In this document: one piece after another, positions 1 through 6,747 of the stretch
Layout: each line of letters begins with the position of its first letter
How positions within the stretch are numbered: position 1 is the first letter of the stretch
DNA from: CAZEMR01 sp964513465
Lineage (GTDB): Bacteria; Bacteroidota; Ignavibacteria; Kapaibacteriales; UBA2268
NCBI GenBank assembly: GCA_964513465.1
Contig: CAZEMR010000101.1
Coordinates: 1-8,968 of the forward strand
DNA length: 8,968 nt
Direction: 5' to 3'
Notes under the pieces: generated by a model
What the model was told of the DNA's origin: nothing
What the model saw: the letters and a program-made list of their open reading frames with translations, nothing else
The model's database searches: none
Made by a program: the position numbers and the translations under genes

Positions 1-1
1 A

Positions 2-1240
2 TTCCTTTCATCAGGTAGAAAATTCGAGCATCCATCGCTTTCGATTGATATATCCAATGATCACTGCTTCGGGTGCCACAGTCGCTCGGGACGGATTTCG
101 ACGAATTACGAGGGTTGGCACGAAACACATAAAACACCGGACGAAGTGCGCGGCAGGCCGGGCTATCGGACTCTTGAGGACGGCCGGGTGTTCGCTGCGA
201 TGCCCGCGGATGTGCACCACGAATCGGGACTGCTCTGCATTGATTGCCATACATCATATGAAGTGATGGGCGACGGCAAATTATACGAACATAAGGAGCA
301 GCAGATCGAGGCCCGGTGCGAGGATTGCCACAGCCGCCGGCCCTCAGAGACGATTCGCAAAGAAGAATTGGATTTCGAATCGCGTATGATAGTCGAATTA
401 CGCGGATATGATGAGAATAATGAATATATAAGGCTCAAAAATAGCGGCCGTCCGCTGGTGAATGTAATTCAGAGAAATAATAATAAATATTTATTTGCAA
501 AATCCAAAGATACTATATATAATATGTTGGCGCCGGCGAGAGTTTGCGGTACAAATATCGCAGGTCATAACCGATTAAGCTGTAAAAGCTGCCACAGCGA
601 TTGGTCGCCGCAGTGCATCGGCTGCCACACGGAGTACGATCCGGCCGAGAGTGGATTCGACCACCTGACCGGCATCGAAAAGCAGGGCGGCTGGGTCGAA
701 TACGATGGCGAATACCTTGCGTCGCCGCCGGTGCTTGGGGTGTTCGGCGATCGCGTTGAGACCTTTGTTCCCGGCATGGTGATGACAATCGATAAGTCCC
801 GTTTTGACGGCAGCAGCGCCGAGGAAATTTTCATCCGGCTCTATGCGCCCGCATTTTCGCATACTATCCGGCGGGAGGGCAGAAGCTGCCGGTCGTGCCA
901 CAATTCATCGCTCGCGATCGGATACGGGCGTGGAGAGCTGACTTATTCGGCCGATGAGGGCAAATGGAGTTTTGCTCAGTATTACGCCAATAACCCCAAT
1001 GACGGGCTGCCCGAAGATGCATTTACGGGATTTTTGCGCGATCGGACAGGCATAACGGCCACGAGAGCCGACGCGCGGGCGTTTGCGATAGAGGAGCAGC
1101 GGCGAATACTGCTGGTGGGAAGCTGCCTTGAATGCCATAGCGAATCGGACGAGAAACTGATTCGGCATTTCGAGAGCAATCCGGAGTATTGGCGGAATAT
1201 CAGCCCTGAGTGCAGGCTACCCGAATGGCATAATAAATGA
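2..1240 (+). CDS. Multiheme cytochrome c, 5'-truncated (7 CXXCH motifs visible)
   Basis: The reading frame is open from base 2 to the TGA at 1238-1240, so about 412 residues are visible and the true start lies upstream. The first in-frame start-like codon, GTG at 146, falls inside a conserved-looking heme region and is not the start. Seven covalent heme-binding CXXCH motifs are visible: CFGCH (residue 22 of the visible part), CIDCH (79), CEDCH (106), CKSCH (194), CIGCH (205), CRSCH (296) and CLECH (375). Many further His residues could be distal ligands. Such proteins are exported and carry electrons in the periplasm; the signal peptide would be in the missing part. It lies 455 bases ahead of the CISM operon, so it may be its electron-transfer partner but probably has its own transcript. 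The hemes are certain as motifs; the redox partner is inference. Residues about 137-180 are encoded by notably AT-rich DNA without heme motifs. Confidence 0.9.
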   Translation, partial: FLSSGRKFEHPSLSIDISNDHCFGCHSRSGRISTNYEGWHETHKTPDEVRGRPGYRTLEDGRVFAAMPADVHHESGLLCIDCHTSYEVMGDGKLYEHKEQQIEARCEDCHSRRPSETIRKEELDFESRMIVELRGYDENNEYIRLKNSGRPLVNVIQRNNNKYLFAKSKDTIYNMLAPARVCGTNIAGHNRLSCKSCHSDWSPQCIGCHTEYDPAESGFDHLTGIEKQGGWVEYDGEYLASPPVLGVFGDRVETFVPGMVMTIDKSRFDGSSAEEIFIRLYAPAFSHTIRREGRSCRSCHNSSLAIGYGRGELTYSADEGKWSFAQYYANNPNDGLPEDAFTGFLRDRTGITATRADARAFAIEEQRRILLVGSCLECHSESDEKLIRHFESNPEYWRNISPECRLPEWHNK

Positions 1241-1695
1241 AATTCTATTAACCGATAAAAATATCTGAAAAAGTTTGACAAATATCGGATATCACCTGAT
1301 TTATGAAAATACAAATATTACCACAGAGTAATATAGCTTGAATTTATTCTGACAAAATTTTAAAATTAACCTCTCCTAAATGTTCTAATCGATTACACAC
1401 CATAGCGTTACGAAGGCGCAATAATAATGCTTGTATATTATGTGCAAGAATCATAATTTCATTCTGAAAAATTATCATAGATTCTGAAATATATATTTAT
1501 TCAGATCAAGGAAATGGACGAACAATACTGTGAAAATACATTAATGCCGATTCTCGAGGCGGCTCGCCTTTTGAGCGTTTCCGTGCACACGAATAATAAA
1601 TGCTACGAGCGTTCCTGCCGTAGCTGCGAAGTTTATGATGACTATATAGAAGATCATAATAGTAAAAATGCTTTGAATAATTTGCAGGGAACAAG
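1241..1695. other. AT-rich intergenic region ahead of the molybdoenzyme operon
   Basis: This 455-base stretch holds no convincing gene apart from a doubtful small ORF at 1514-1699. It is strongly AT-rich. It contains an inverted repeat CCGATA (1252-1257) and TATCGG (1283-1288), a 12-base palindrome AATTTTAAAATT (1356-1367) and a 10-base palindrome TAATCGATTA (1386-1395). It also has the inverted repeat ATAATTT (1453-1459) and AAATTAT (1469-1475), and ATTCTGAAA twice exactly 20 bases apart (1461 and 1481). These look like regulator-binding or promoter DNA for the CISM operon, but no known operator was recognised. No intrinsic terminator with a T-tract is seen after the cytochrome gene. Confidence 0.5.
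1275..1304 (+). promoter_or_regulatory. Weak sigma-70-like promoter candidate
   Basis: A perfect TTGACA (-35 type) lies at 1275-1280, between the two arms of the inverted repeat CCGATA/TATCGG (1252-1257 and 1283-1288). The matching -10 region, about 17-18 bases downstream near 1298-1304 (GATTTAT), is a poor match to TATAAT. The position, just after the cytochrome gene and ahead of the molybdoenzyme, suits a promoter, and the overlapping inverted repeat could be an operator. The call rests mainly on the -35 hexamer, so it is weak. The leader would be about 390 bases long. Confidence 0.2.
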
Positions 1696-1699
1696 ATGA
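1514..1699 (+). CDS. Doubtful small Cys-containing ORF (61 aa) overlapping the molybdoenzyme start
   Basis: This 61-residue frame runs from ATG 1514 to the TGA at 1697-1699, which overlaps the ATG of the molybdoenzyme (1696) in an ATGA arrangement typical of translational coupling. An AAGGAA stretch (1508-1513) directly abuts the ATG, which is too close for an ideal ribosome binding site. Cysteines are at residues 6, 30, 35 and 38. Residues 12-26 (PILEAARLLSVSVHT) resemble the first helix-turn-helix of excisionase or MerR-type regulators, but the following residues do not continue that fold. It may be a remnant of a regulator, a leader peptide or chance. I do not recognise a family, and no function can be assigned. 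Confidence 0.25.
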   Translation: MDEQYCENTLMPILEAARLLSVSVHTNNKCYERSCRSCEVYDDYIEDHNSKNALNNLQGTR

Positions 1700-3900
1700 A
1701 CCCCTTATCCAGACGAAAATTCCTGAAGATTTCGGCTGCCACTTTTGGCGCCGCTACCGCCGCGACTTCCGTCGGGATGGTATCCCGCGCGCAATTCCTG
1801 CCCGACGTTGCCCCCGACGGCAAAGTCGAGAAAATCCCTACATTCTGTTCAATCTGCTTCTGGAAATGCGGAGCCATCGGATATAAAAAAGATGGTAAAC
1901 TGTGGAAGGTCGAGGGCAACCCGATCGATCCGCTAAGCAATGGCCGGCTGTGTCCGCGAGGTACAGGCGGCACCGGAGCGCATTACAACGAAGACCGCCT
2001 GAAAGCCCCTCTGATCCGGCGCAAAAAGGACGGCAAAGAGCAGTGGGTAGAGGTAACCTGGGACGAAGCGCTCGACTTTATTGCAAAAAAAATGAATAAG
2101 ATCAAAGCCGAGTATGGTCCGCAGTCGATGGCTATGTTCAGTCATGGTATCGGCGGCAATTTCCTGAAGCATATGATTAAGGCATATGGCAGTAATAATA
2201 TAGTGGCACCGTCATTTGCCCAGTGCCGCGGCCCGCGCGATGTCGGCTGGGAACTTACTTATGGCGACGTTATTGGCACTCCCGAACGCACGGACATCGA
2301 AAATACACGCTGCATGGCTCTAATCGGCTCGCATCTGGGCGAGAATATGCATAATACCCAGGTGCAGGAATTTTCGCATGCAATCGAGCGCGGCGCTTCG
2401 ATTATTGTGGTCGATCCGCGGTTTTCGATTGCCGCTTCGAAGGCGAAGTATTATCTTCCGATCAAGCCGGGTACGGATATAGCGCTGCTATTGGCATGGA
2501 TGAATGTAATGGTTGATGAAGAGATTTATGATAAGGCATTTATTGAAAAATATGGCTTCGGATTCGAGCAATTCAAAGCCGAAATCAGCCGGTATACACC
2601 GGAATGGGCATTCCCTCATACGGGAATTCAGCCTGATCTGATTCGCCAGTCCGCGCGTGAACTTGCCAAAAATAAGCCTGCATCGTTTGTACATCCGGGG
2701 CGTCATGTTACGTGGTGGGGCGACGATACCCAGCGCAGCCGTGCTATCGGGCTTGTCAACGCGCTGCTGGGCAACTGGAACCACAAAGGAGCGTTCTATC
2801 AGGCGCAGGGAATGTTTATCCCACCATATCCATATCCGGATTACCCCGAATATCCGAAACAGCCCGTCGATAATCCCGACCATAAGTATCCGTTTGCGCA
2901 TGCCGGACATGGCATTACCAACGGAGTACGCGACGCTACAATCAGCGGTGATCCCTATCCTATAAAGGGATGGCTGGTTTATGCGACAAATCTGATGCAG
3001 GCCTTGCCGAGTCAGGAAGAAACGCTGAAAGCGATTAATAATCTCGACCTAATGGTCGTTGTCGATGTAATTCCAAGCGAAATAGCGGGATACGCCGATG
3101 TTGTATTGCCCGAATCAATTTATCTGGAGCGCTACGACGATCTGAATGCGCCGTGGTTCCGCGAGCAGTTCGTCTCGCTTCGCCAGCCGGTGGTCGAGGC
3201 TCCTGATGATCAGCAGCCCAACTGGTGGATAGCCAAAAAGCTTGCCGATAAGCTTGGCATAGGGCATTATTTCCCCTGGAAAAATGTCGAGGAATACCTC
3301 AGCTATCGAGTAGAAAAAGCAGGGCTATCCTGGCAGCAACTCAAAAAAGACGGTGTGATAAAAGGGCCGAAGTATCCGCTATTTGTCGAGGACGGAGTCG
3401 AATTGCAATTCTATACGCCATCCGGCAAGATTGAGTTCTATTCATTGCAATTGCAGGAAAAGGGATTCGATCCGATTCCTAAATTCAATAAACCGGAAGA
3501 CCCGCCGCCCGGATATTTTCATCTGTTGTATGGACGCTCGCCGGTGCATACATTCAGCCGGACGCAGACCAATCCGATTCTCTCGGATATGATGGACGAA
3601 AATTCAATCTGGATAAATATTAATATTGCACGCAAATATGGCCTTAAAGATGGCGATTATATCAAGCTGAAAAATCAGGATGGAGTGGTCAGCACCCCCA
3701 TCCGGGTGAAAGCGACCGAACGCATCCGCCCGGATACATTCTATATGGTTCACGGATTCGGCCACATGAGCCCGATTCTGAAAAAACAATTCCTCGTTGG
3801 GGCCAGCGACGCAAGGCTGATAACAAGGTATAACGTCGACCCGTTAATGGGCGGCACCGGAATGAACGTAAATTATGTAACAATCGAGCTGGAGGCATAA
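1696..3900 (+). CDS. Tat-exported molybdopterin oxidoreductase, PsrA/PhsA-like catalytic subunit
   Basis: This 734-residue protein belongs to the DMSO-reductase superfamily. The N-terminus has a twin-arginine motif SRRKFLK (residues 5-11) followed by an Ala-rich stretch, so it is exported folded. The Fe4S4 motif is C51-X2-C54-X3-C58-X27-C86, followed by the bis-MGD catalytic region and a C-terminal dinucleotide-binding domain from about residue 605. C177, in FAQCRGPRDVG, is at the expected molybdenum-ligand position, as in polysulfide, thiosulfate, tetrathionate and arsenate reductases. R336 has nearly the same spacing from it as the active-site Arg I recall for Thermus PsrA. The length fits PsrA/PhsA (about 750 residues). 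An intact FeS motif and Cys ligand argue against QrcB- or ActB-like subunits. AGGGA (1686-1690) lies 5 bases before the ATG. The neighbouring sulfur genes favour an inorganic sulfur substrate; this is inference, and the reaction direction is unknown. Confidence 0.93.
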   Translation: MNPLSRRKFLKISAATFGAATAATSVGMVSRAQFLPDVAPDGKVEKIPTFCSICFWKCGAIGYKKDGKLWKVEGNPIDPLSNGRLCPRGTGGTGAHYNEDRLKAPLIRRKKDGKEQWVEVTWDEALDFIAKKMNKIKAEYGPQSMAMFSHGIGGNFLKHMIKAYGSNNIVAPSFAQCRGPRDVGWELTYGDVIGTPERTDIENTRCMALIGSHLGENMHNTQVQEFSHAIERGASIIVVDPRFSIAASKAKYYLPIKPGTDIALLLAWMNVMVDEEIYDKAFIEKYGFGFEQFKAEISRYTPEWAFPHTGIQPDLIRQSARELAKNKPASFVHPGRHVTWWGDDTQRSRAIGLVNALLGNWNHKGAFYQAQGMFIPPYPYPDYPEYPKQPVDNPDHKYPFAHAGHGITNGVRDATISGDPYPIKGWLVYATNLMQALPSQEETLKAINNLDLMVVVDVIPSEIAGYADVVLPESIYLERYDDLNAPWFREQFVSLRQPVVEAPDDQQPNWWIAKKLADKLGIGHYFPWKNVEEYLSYRVEKAGLSWQQLKKDGVIKGPKYPLFVEDGVELQFYTPSGKIEFYSLQLQEKGFDPIPKFNKPEDPPPGYFHLLYGRSPVHTFSRTQTNPILSDMMDENSIWININIARKYGLKDGDYIKLKNQDGVVSTPIRVKATERIRPDTFYMVHGFGHMSPILKKQFLVGASDARLITRYNVDPLMGGTGMNVNYVTIELEA
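3891..3895 (+). promoter_or_regulatory. Ribosome binding site inside the 3' end of the catalytic-subunit gene
   Basis: GGAGG lies 5 bases before the ATG at 3901, within the last codons of the upstream gene. The upstream TAA (3898-3900) directly abuts the ATG, so the catalytic and ferredoxin subunits are tightly coupled in translation. This supports the chosen start. Confidence 0.8.
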
Positions 3901-4440
3901 ATGGCACGCTATGGAATGGTAATCGACACCACTAAATGCGTCGGCTGCATGGACTGCGTGGTTGCATGCAAGACCGAAAACAATGTCCCGCTCGGTTTCG
4001 ACCGCGACTGGATTGTTTATGAAAGCATCGGAAATTTTCCCGATATTAAAATGGAAATCCGCACCGAGCGCTGCAATCACTGCGATAATCCGCCCTGCGT
4101 GTATTGCTGTCCGACCGGCGCCAGCCATATATCAGACATGGGCGGCATCGTACTGGTCGACCCGGAAAAGTGCATCGGCTGCAAGGCATGTCTGGCTGCT
4201 TGCCCATATCACGTCAGGTATGTACACCCCGAGGGGTATGCAGCAAAATGCACATTCTGCGATCATCGCGTCAAGGAAGGTAAAGACCCCGCCTGCGTAT
4301 CGGTTTGCCCGACATATTGCATGCACTTCGGCGATCTGGACGACCCGAATGACGAGGTCTGCAAATTGCTTCAGGGCCGGCGCTATCATACGATTATTCC
4401 CGAAGCCGGCACCGGGCCTCAGATATTCTATTTATATTAA
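3901..4440 (+). CDS. Four-cluster [4Fe-4S] ferredoxin subunit, PsrB/PhsB/DmsB-like
   Basis: This 179-residue protein has the 16 cysteines expected for four cubane clusters. They are C13-X2-C16-X2-C19-X3-C23; C58-X2-C61-X4-C66-X3-C70; C91-X2-C94-X2-C97-X3-C101; and C117-X2-C120-X11-C132-X3-C136. Extra cysteines are at 69 and 140. This is the standard layout of CISM electron-transfer subunits, which wire the molybdenum subunit to the membrane subunit. It has no signal of its own; family members usually cross the membrane bound to the Tat-exported catalytic partner. The start directly abuts the upstream stop, with GGAGG in front. The gene order catalytic, FeS, membrane is that of psrABC/phsABC. 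The family call is firm; the physiological substrate is not read from this subunit. Confidence 0.95.
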   Translation: MARYGMVIDTTKCVGCMDCVVACKTENNVPLGFDRDWIVYESIGNFPDIKMEIRTERCNHCDNPPCVYCCPTGASHISDMGGIVLVDPEKCIGCKACLAACPYHVRYVHPEGYAAKCTFCDHRVKEGKDPACVSVCPTYCMHFGDLDDPNDEVCKLLQGRRYHTIIPEAGTGPQIFYLY

Positions 4441-4451
4441 TTAATTGATTA

Positions 4452-4500
4452 TTCTCCAATTATATATATAACCAAATCGCACTGCGAATTATCAGGAGAA
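4452..4500 (+). promoter_or_regulatory. Possible Shine-Dalgarno-sequestering stem before the NrfD-type gene
   Basis: TTCTCC (4452-4457) is perfectly complementary to GGAGAA (4495-4500), which contains the Shine-Dalgarno sequence AGGAG (4494-4498) lying 6 bases before the ATG at 4505. The loop of 37 bases is AT-rich (TATATATATA). If the stem forms, it could lower translation of the membrane subunit relative to the two subunits before it. A six-base match with a long loop could also be chance. Confidence 0.25.
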
Positions 4501-4504
4501 AAAA

Positions 4505-5458
4505 ATGCTCGAAATAATTAGTACGCGAACCAATGAAATGATCGACCCGATTATGCATGTCTGGGGGTGGGAGATACCGGTATATCTGTTCCTTGGCGGA
4601 TTTGTGGCCGGGATGATGATTATATCCGGTTATTTTATCCTGAGCGGCCGCACCCGAAATACCCAGTGCTCTTGCTTTATTATCCCGATTATCAGCATTG
4701 CGGCGATTAGCCTCGGCATGGTGGCACTCTTTCTCGACCTTGAGCACAAGCTTTATTTCTGGCGGCTTTATACCACATTCCAGCCCGACTCGCCGATGAG
4801 CTGGGGCGCCTGGATATTGCTGCTTGTTTACCCGATATTAATAGCTAACGCAATAATCCGGGTTCCGGACTGGATAGGGGAAAAGTTCGAATTTTTAAAA
4901 AAATTATCTAAACAAATTAATGAACACGAGTTCGGAGTCAAAACAATCGGCGCGATGAGTATGATCGTCGGAGGGGTGCTGGGTATGTATACCGGCGTAT
5001 TGCTGAGCACCATGGCCGCCCGCCCGGCCTGGAACAGCGCGATGCTATGGGTGCTATTTCTGGTATCCGGATTGTCCACTGCTGCAGCGTTTATTCATCT
5101 GATAGCGGCGGACTCCGAGGAACGAAAACTATTGGCAAAAGCCGACAACGGATTCCTGATTACCGAATTATTGATAATCATATTAATGATTATCGGATTC
5201 GTGAGCTCAGTGGAAATCCATCAGCAGGCCGCCGCACTGATACTCGGCGGGCCGTTCACAGCATCGTTCTGGGTATTCGTGATCGCGCTGGGAATTGTTA
5301 TCCCGCTTATAATCCAATTGCTTGCAGTTAATAACAAGGTGCAGCATACGCCTATCGCACCGATAATGGTTATTGCAGGCGGATTGATTCTGCGATTCGT
5401 AATCGTGGGCGTTGGGCAGTATTCGCACTGGCCGACAGCTTTTTTCCCGAATCCATAG
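4505..5458 (+). CDS. NrfD/PsrC-type membrane subunit of the CISM complex
   Basis: This 317-residue very hydrophobic protein has about eight membrane segments, near residues 22-46, 55-78, 100-119, 145-168, 178-200, 217-236, 250-272 and 283-304. It matches the NrfD/PsrC family in length and in motifs such as WGWEIPVYLFLGGFVAG near the N-terminus, the LDLEHKLYFWRLY stretch (77-89) and RFVIVGVGQYSHW near the C-terminus. Family members anchor the FeS and molybdenum subunits on the periplasmic face and exchange electrons with menaquinone or ubiquinone; they bind no heme. It is preceded by a 64-base gap and a clear ribosome binding site, AGGAG at 4494-4498. It is the third gene of the psrABC-like set, so it should link the quinone pool to the sulfur substrate. 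Confidence 0.93.
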   Translation: MLEIISTRTNEMIDPIMHVWGWEIPVYLFLGGFVAGMMIISGYFILSGRTRNTQCSCFIIPIISIAAISLGMVALFLDLEHKLYFWRLYTTFQPDSPMSWGAWILLLVYPILIANAIIRVPDWIGEKFEFLKKLSKQINEHEFGVKTIGAMSMIVGGVLGMYTGVLLSTMAARPAWNSAMLWVLFLVSGLSTAAAFIHLIAADSEERKLLAKADNGFLITELLIIILMIIGFVSSVEIHQQAAALILGGPFTASFWVFVIALGIVIPLIIQLLAVNNKVQHTPIAPIMVIAGGLILRFVIVGVGQYSHWPTAFFPNP

Positions 5459-5492
5459 TATATTATTATTATTAAATATATTTGGGGGCATT

Positions 5493-6068
5493 ATGTCCGA
5501 TAATCTTAATCAACTCTCGCAGGAATACGCAGCTGAGGAAACTCATGCGCACTTCGGAGTTAAGAAATATATGAATCCGTATGTGGCCGGATTGGGGCTG
5601 GGGCTTGTTTTGCTGGCAGCTTTTGTGGTAATGGGACGCGGCCTCGGCGCCAGCGGAGCGATGTCTACTGCCGTATCGGTCGGCGTCGGCACGGTCAGTC
5701 CGGAGCACGCTGCAAACAATGAATTTTACTCGCGCTACCTCGGCACCGGCGAAGTAAGTCCATGGAAAGACTGGCTCGTATTCGAAGTTCTCGGCGTACT
5801 CGCCGGTGGATTTTTATCAGGTGTTATGGCCGGGCGATTCAAAAAAGACGTCATCAAAGGGCCACGCGTAACCAGCCGCACCCGACTGATTCTTGCATTC
5901 AGCGGGGGCGCGCTGATGGGCCTTGGCGCAAAATTCGCGCGAGGCTGCACCAGCGGACAGGCTCTGACCGGCGGCGCATTGCTCAATCTCGGTAGCTGGG
6001 CATTCATGCTCTCGATATTCGCCGCAGCCTATATGTTTGCATACTTTCTCAGGAGGCAGTGGCTATGA
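5493..6068 (+). CDS. YeeE/YedE (DUF395) half-size sulfur transporter, first subunit
   Basis: This 191-residue membrane protein starts at ATG 5493, with a GGGGG ribosome binding site just upstream at 5484-5488. The frame is open further upstream, but that would overlap the NrfD-type gene. Membrane segments lie near residues 28-48, 94-114, 131-149 and 164-186. The signature is GAKFARGCTSGQALTGGALL (residues 145-164), with C152 in the conserved GCTSG motif of YeeE/YedE proteins. In the characterised thiosulfate importer TsuA (YeeE), conserved cysteines along the path handle the substrate. TsuA is one long chain; here the fold appears split in two, as in PmpA/PmpB-like pairs. The last bases overlap the next gene by ATGA. 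The sulfur substrate is inferred from family and context. Confidence 0.88.
   Translation: MSDNLNQLSQEYAAEETHAHFGVKKYMNPYVAGLGLGLVLLAAFVVMGRGLGASGAMSTAVSVGVGTVSPEHAANNEFYSRYLGTGEVSPWKDWLVFEVLGVLAGGFLSGVMAGRFKKDVIKGPRVTSRTRLILAFSGGALMGLGAKFARGCTSGQALTGGALLNLGSWAFMLSIFAAAYMFAYFLRRQWL
6051..6056 (+). promoter_or_regulatory. Ribosome binding site that decides the second YeeE/YedE start
   Basis: AGGAGG at 6051-6056 lies 8 bases before ATG 6065 but only 2 bases before the in-frame GTG at 6059. This favours the ATG. ATG 6065 overlaps the upstream TGA (6066-6068) as ATGA, a normal coupled start. Confidence 0.75.
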
Positions 6069-6688
6069 TAGCACCATTTTTCAAATATAATTTATTTGGG
6101 GTTGAATTCAGCCTTGTGGTTGCGTTTGCGATCGGGCTTTTGTTCGGCTTTTTCCTCGAGCGTGCCGGGTTCGGCAATGCCCGCAAGCTCGCGTTGCAGT
6201 TCTATCTCAAGGATCTGACAGTATTTAAGGTGATGTTCACCGCAATAATCACCGCAATGCTCGGAGTGCTTATCCTCTCCGGCATCGGCTTTCTGGATTA
6301 TTCGCTAATTTATATATCAGACACTTATCTGGCTCCGCAAATCGTCGGCGGAGTGTTGCTCGGCCTTGGCTTCGTGGTTGGCGGATACTGCCCGGGCACT
6401 TCGGTGGTGGCGTTCGCCACTGGCAAGCTCGACGGCATCGTCTTCATAATCGGAGTGATGTTCGGCATCTTCATTTTCGGCGAGCTTTACCCGGTTTTCG
6501 AAGGCTTCTTTATGTCTGGTCACATGGGCAAAGTGACTCTTCCAGAGCTGCTCGGCCTTGAATACGGCCTCGTTGTGTTCATCGTAGTCATTCTGGCACT
6601 TTTGGGATTTGCCGGAGCCGAATGGGTAGAGCGCAAAATAGGGTTCAGCCGCGAGAAACGCCTCGACCCGGAAAAGCTCAACAAATAG
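6065..6688 (+). CDS. YeeE/YedE (DUF395) half-size sulfur transporter, second subunit
   Basis: This protein has 207 residues from ATG 6065. It shows two hallmark YeeE/YedE segments: LFGFFLERAGFGNARKLA (residues 26-43) and GGYCPGTSVVA (106-116), with C109 as the conserved cysteine. Membrane segments lie near residues 13-32, 53-75, 92-116, 122-146 and 166-186, ending in a charged tail. The first subunit carries GCTSG and this one GGYCPGTS, so each half brings one signature cysteine of the family and the two probably form one heteromeric channel. The ATGA overlap supports equal production. Placed between a sulfur-type CISM and a rhodanese-like gene, it probably moves thiosulfate or another sulfane-sulfur compound. 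Direction and exact substrate are not visible in the sequence. Confidence 0.88.
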   Translation: MIAPFFKYNLFGVEFSLVVAFAIGLLFGFFLERAGFGNARKLALQFYLKDLTVFKVMFTAIITAMLGVLILSGIGFLDYSLIYISDTYLAPQIVGGVLLGLGFVVGGYCPGTSVVAFATGKLDGIVFIIGVMFGIFIFGELYPVFEGFFMSGHMGKVTLPELLGLEYGLVVFIVVILALLGFAGAEWVERKIGFSREKRLDPEKLNK

Positions 6689-6747
6689 TGAGTCATTTCG
6701 TCTATTTTACTCTCTGGTAATATAGTTTTTTAAGGAAATATAAAATA

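Noticed and set aside
146..1240. Cytochrome gene starting at GTG 146
   Set aside because: The same frame is open back to base 2 and includes an additional heme motif (CFGCH, codons from base 65), so the gene is truncated by the window, not started at 146.
1252..1288. Terminator after the cytochrome gene
   Set aside because: The CCGATA/TATCGG arms form a weak six-base stem with a 25-base loop, and no T-tract follows.
1506..1973. Minus-strand 155-residue ORF across the start of the molybdoenzyme
   Set aside because: It overlaps the Tat signal and FeS region of a well-supported gene, and the predicted protein is low in recognisable structure.
1696..3900. Qrc- or ActB-type non-catalytic molybdopterin-like subunit
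   Set aside because: The FeS cysteines (51, 54, 58, 86) and a Cys at the Mo-ligand position (177) are intact, and the FeS subunit is a separate gene, unlike ActB.
4459..4471. TATATATATA and similar runs as repeats or CRISPR-like elements
   Set aside because: They are short dinucleotide runs common in the AT-rich spacers of this genome. There is no spaced repeat unit, and no CRISPR array, tRNA, rRNA or insertion sequence was seen in the window.
5412..5492. Longer N-terminus for the first YeeE/YedE protein
   Set aside because: It would overlap the end of the NrfD-type gene. ATG 5493 has a G-rich ribosome binding site and gives a normal N-terminus.
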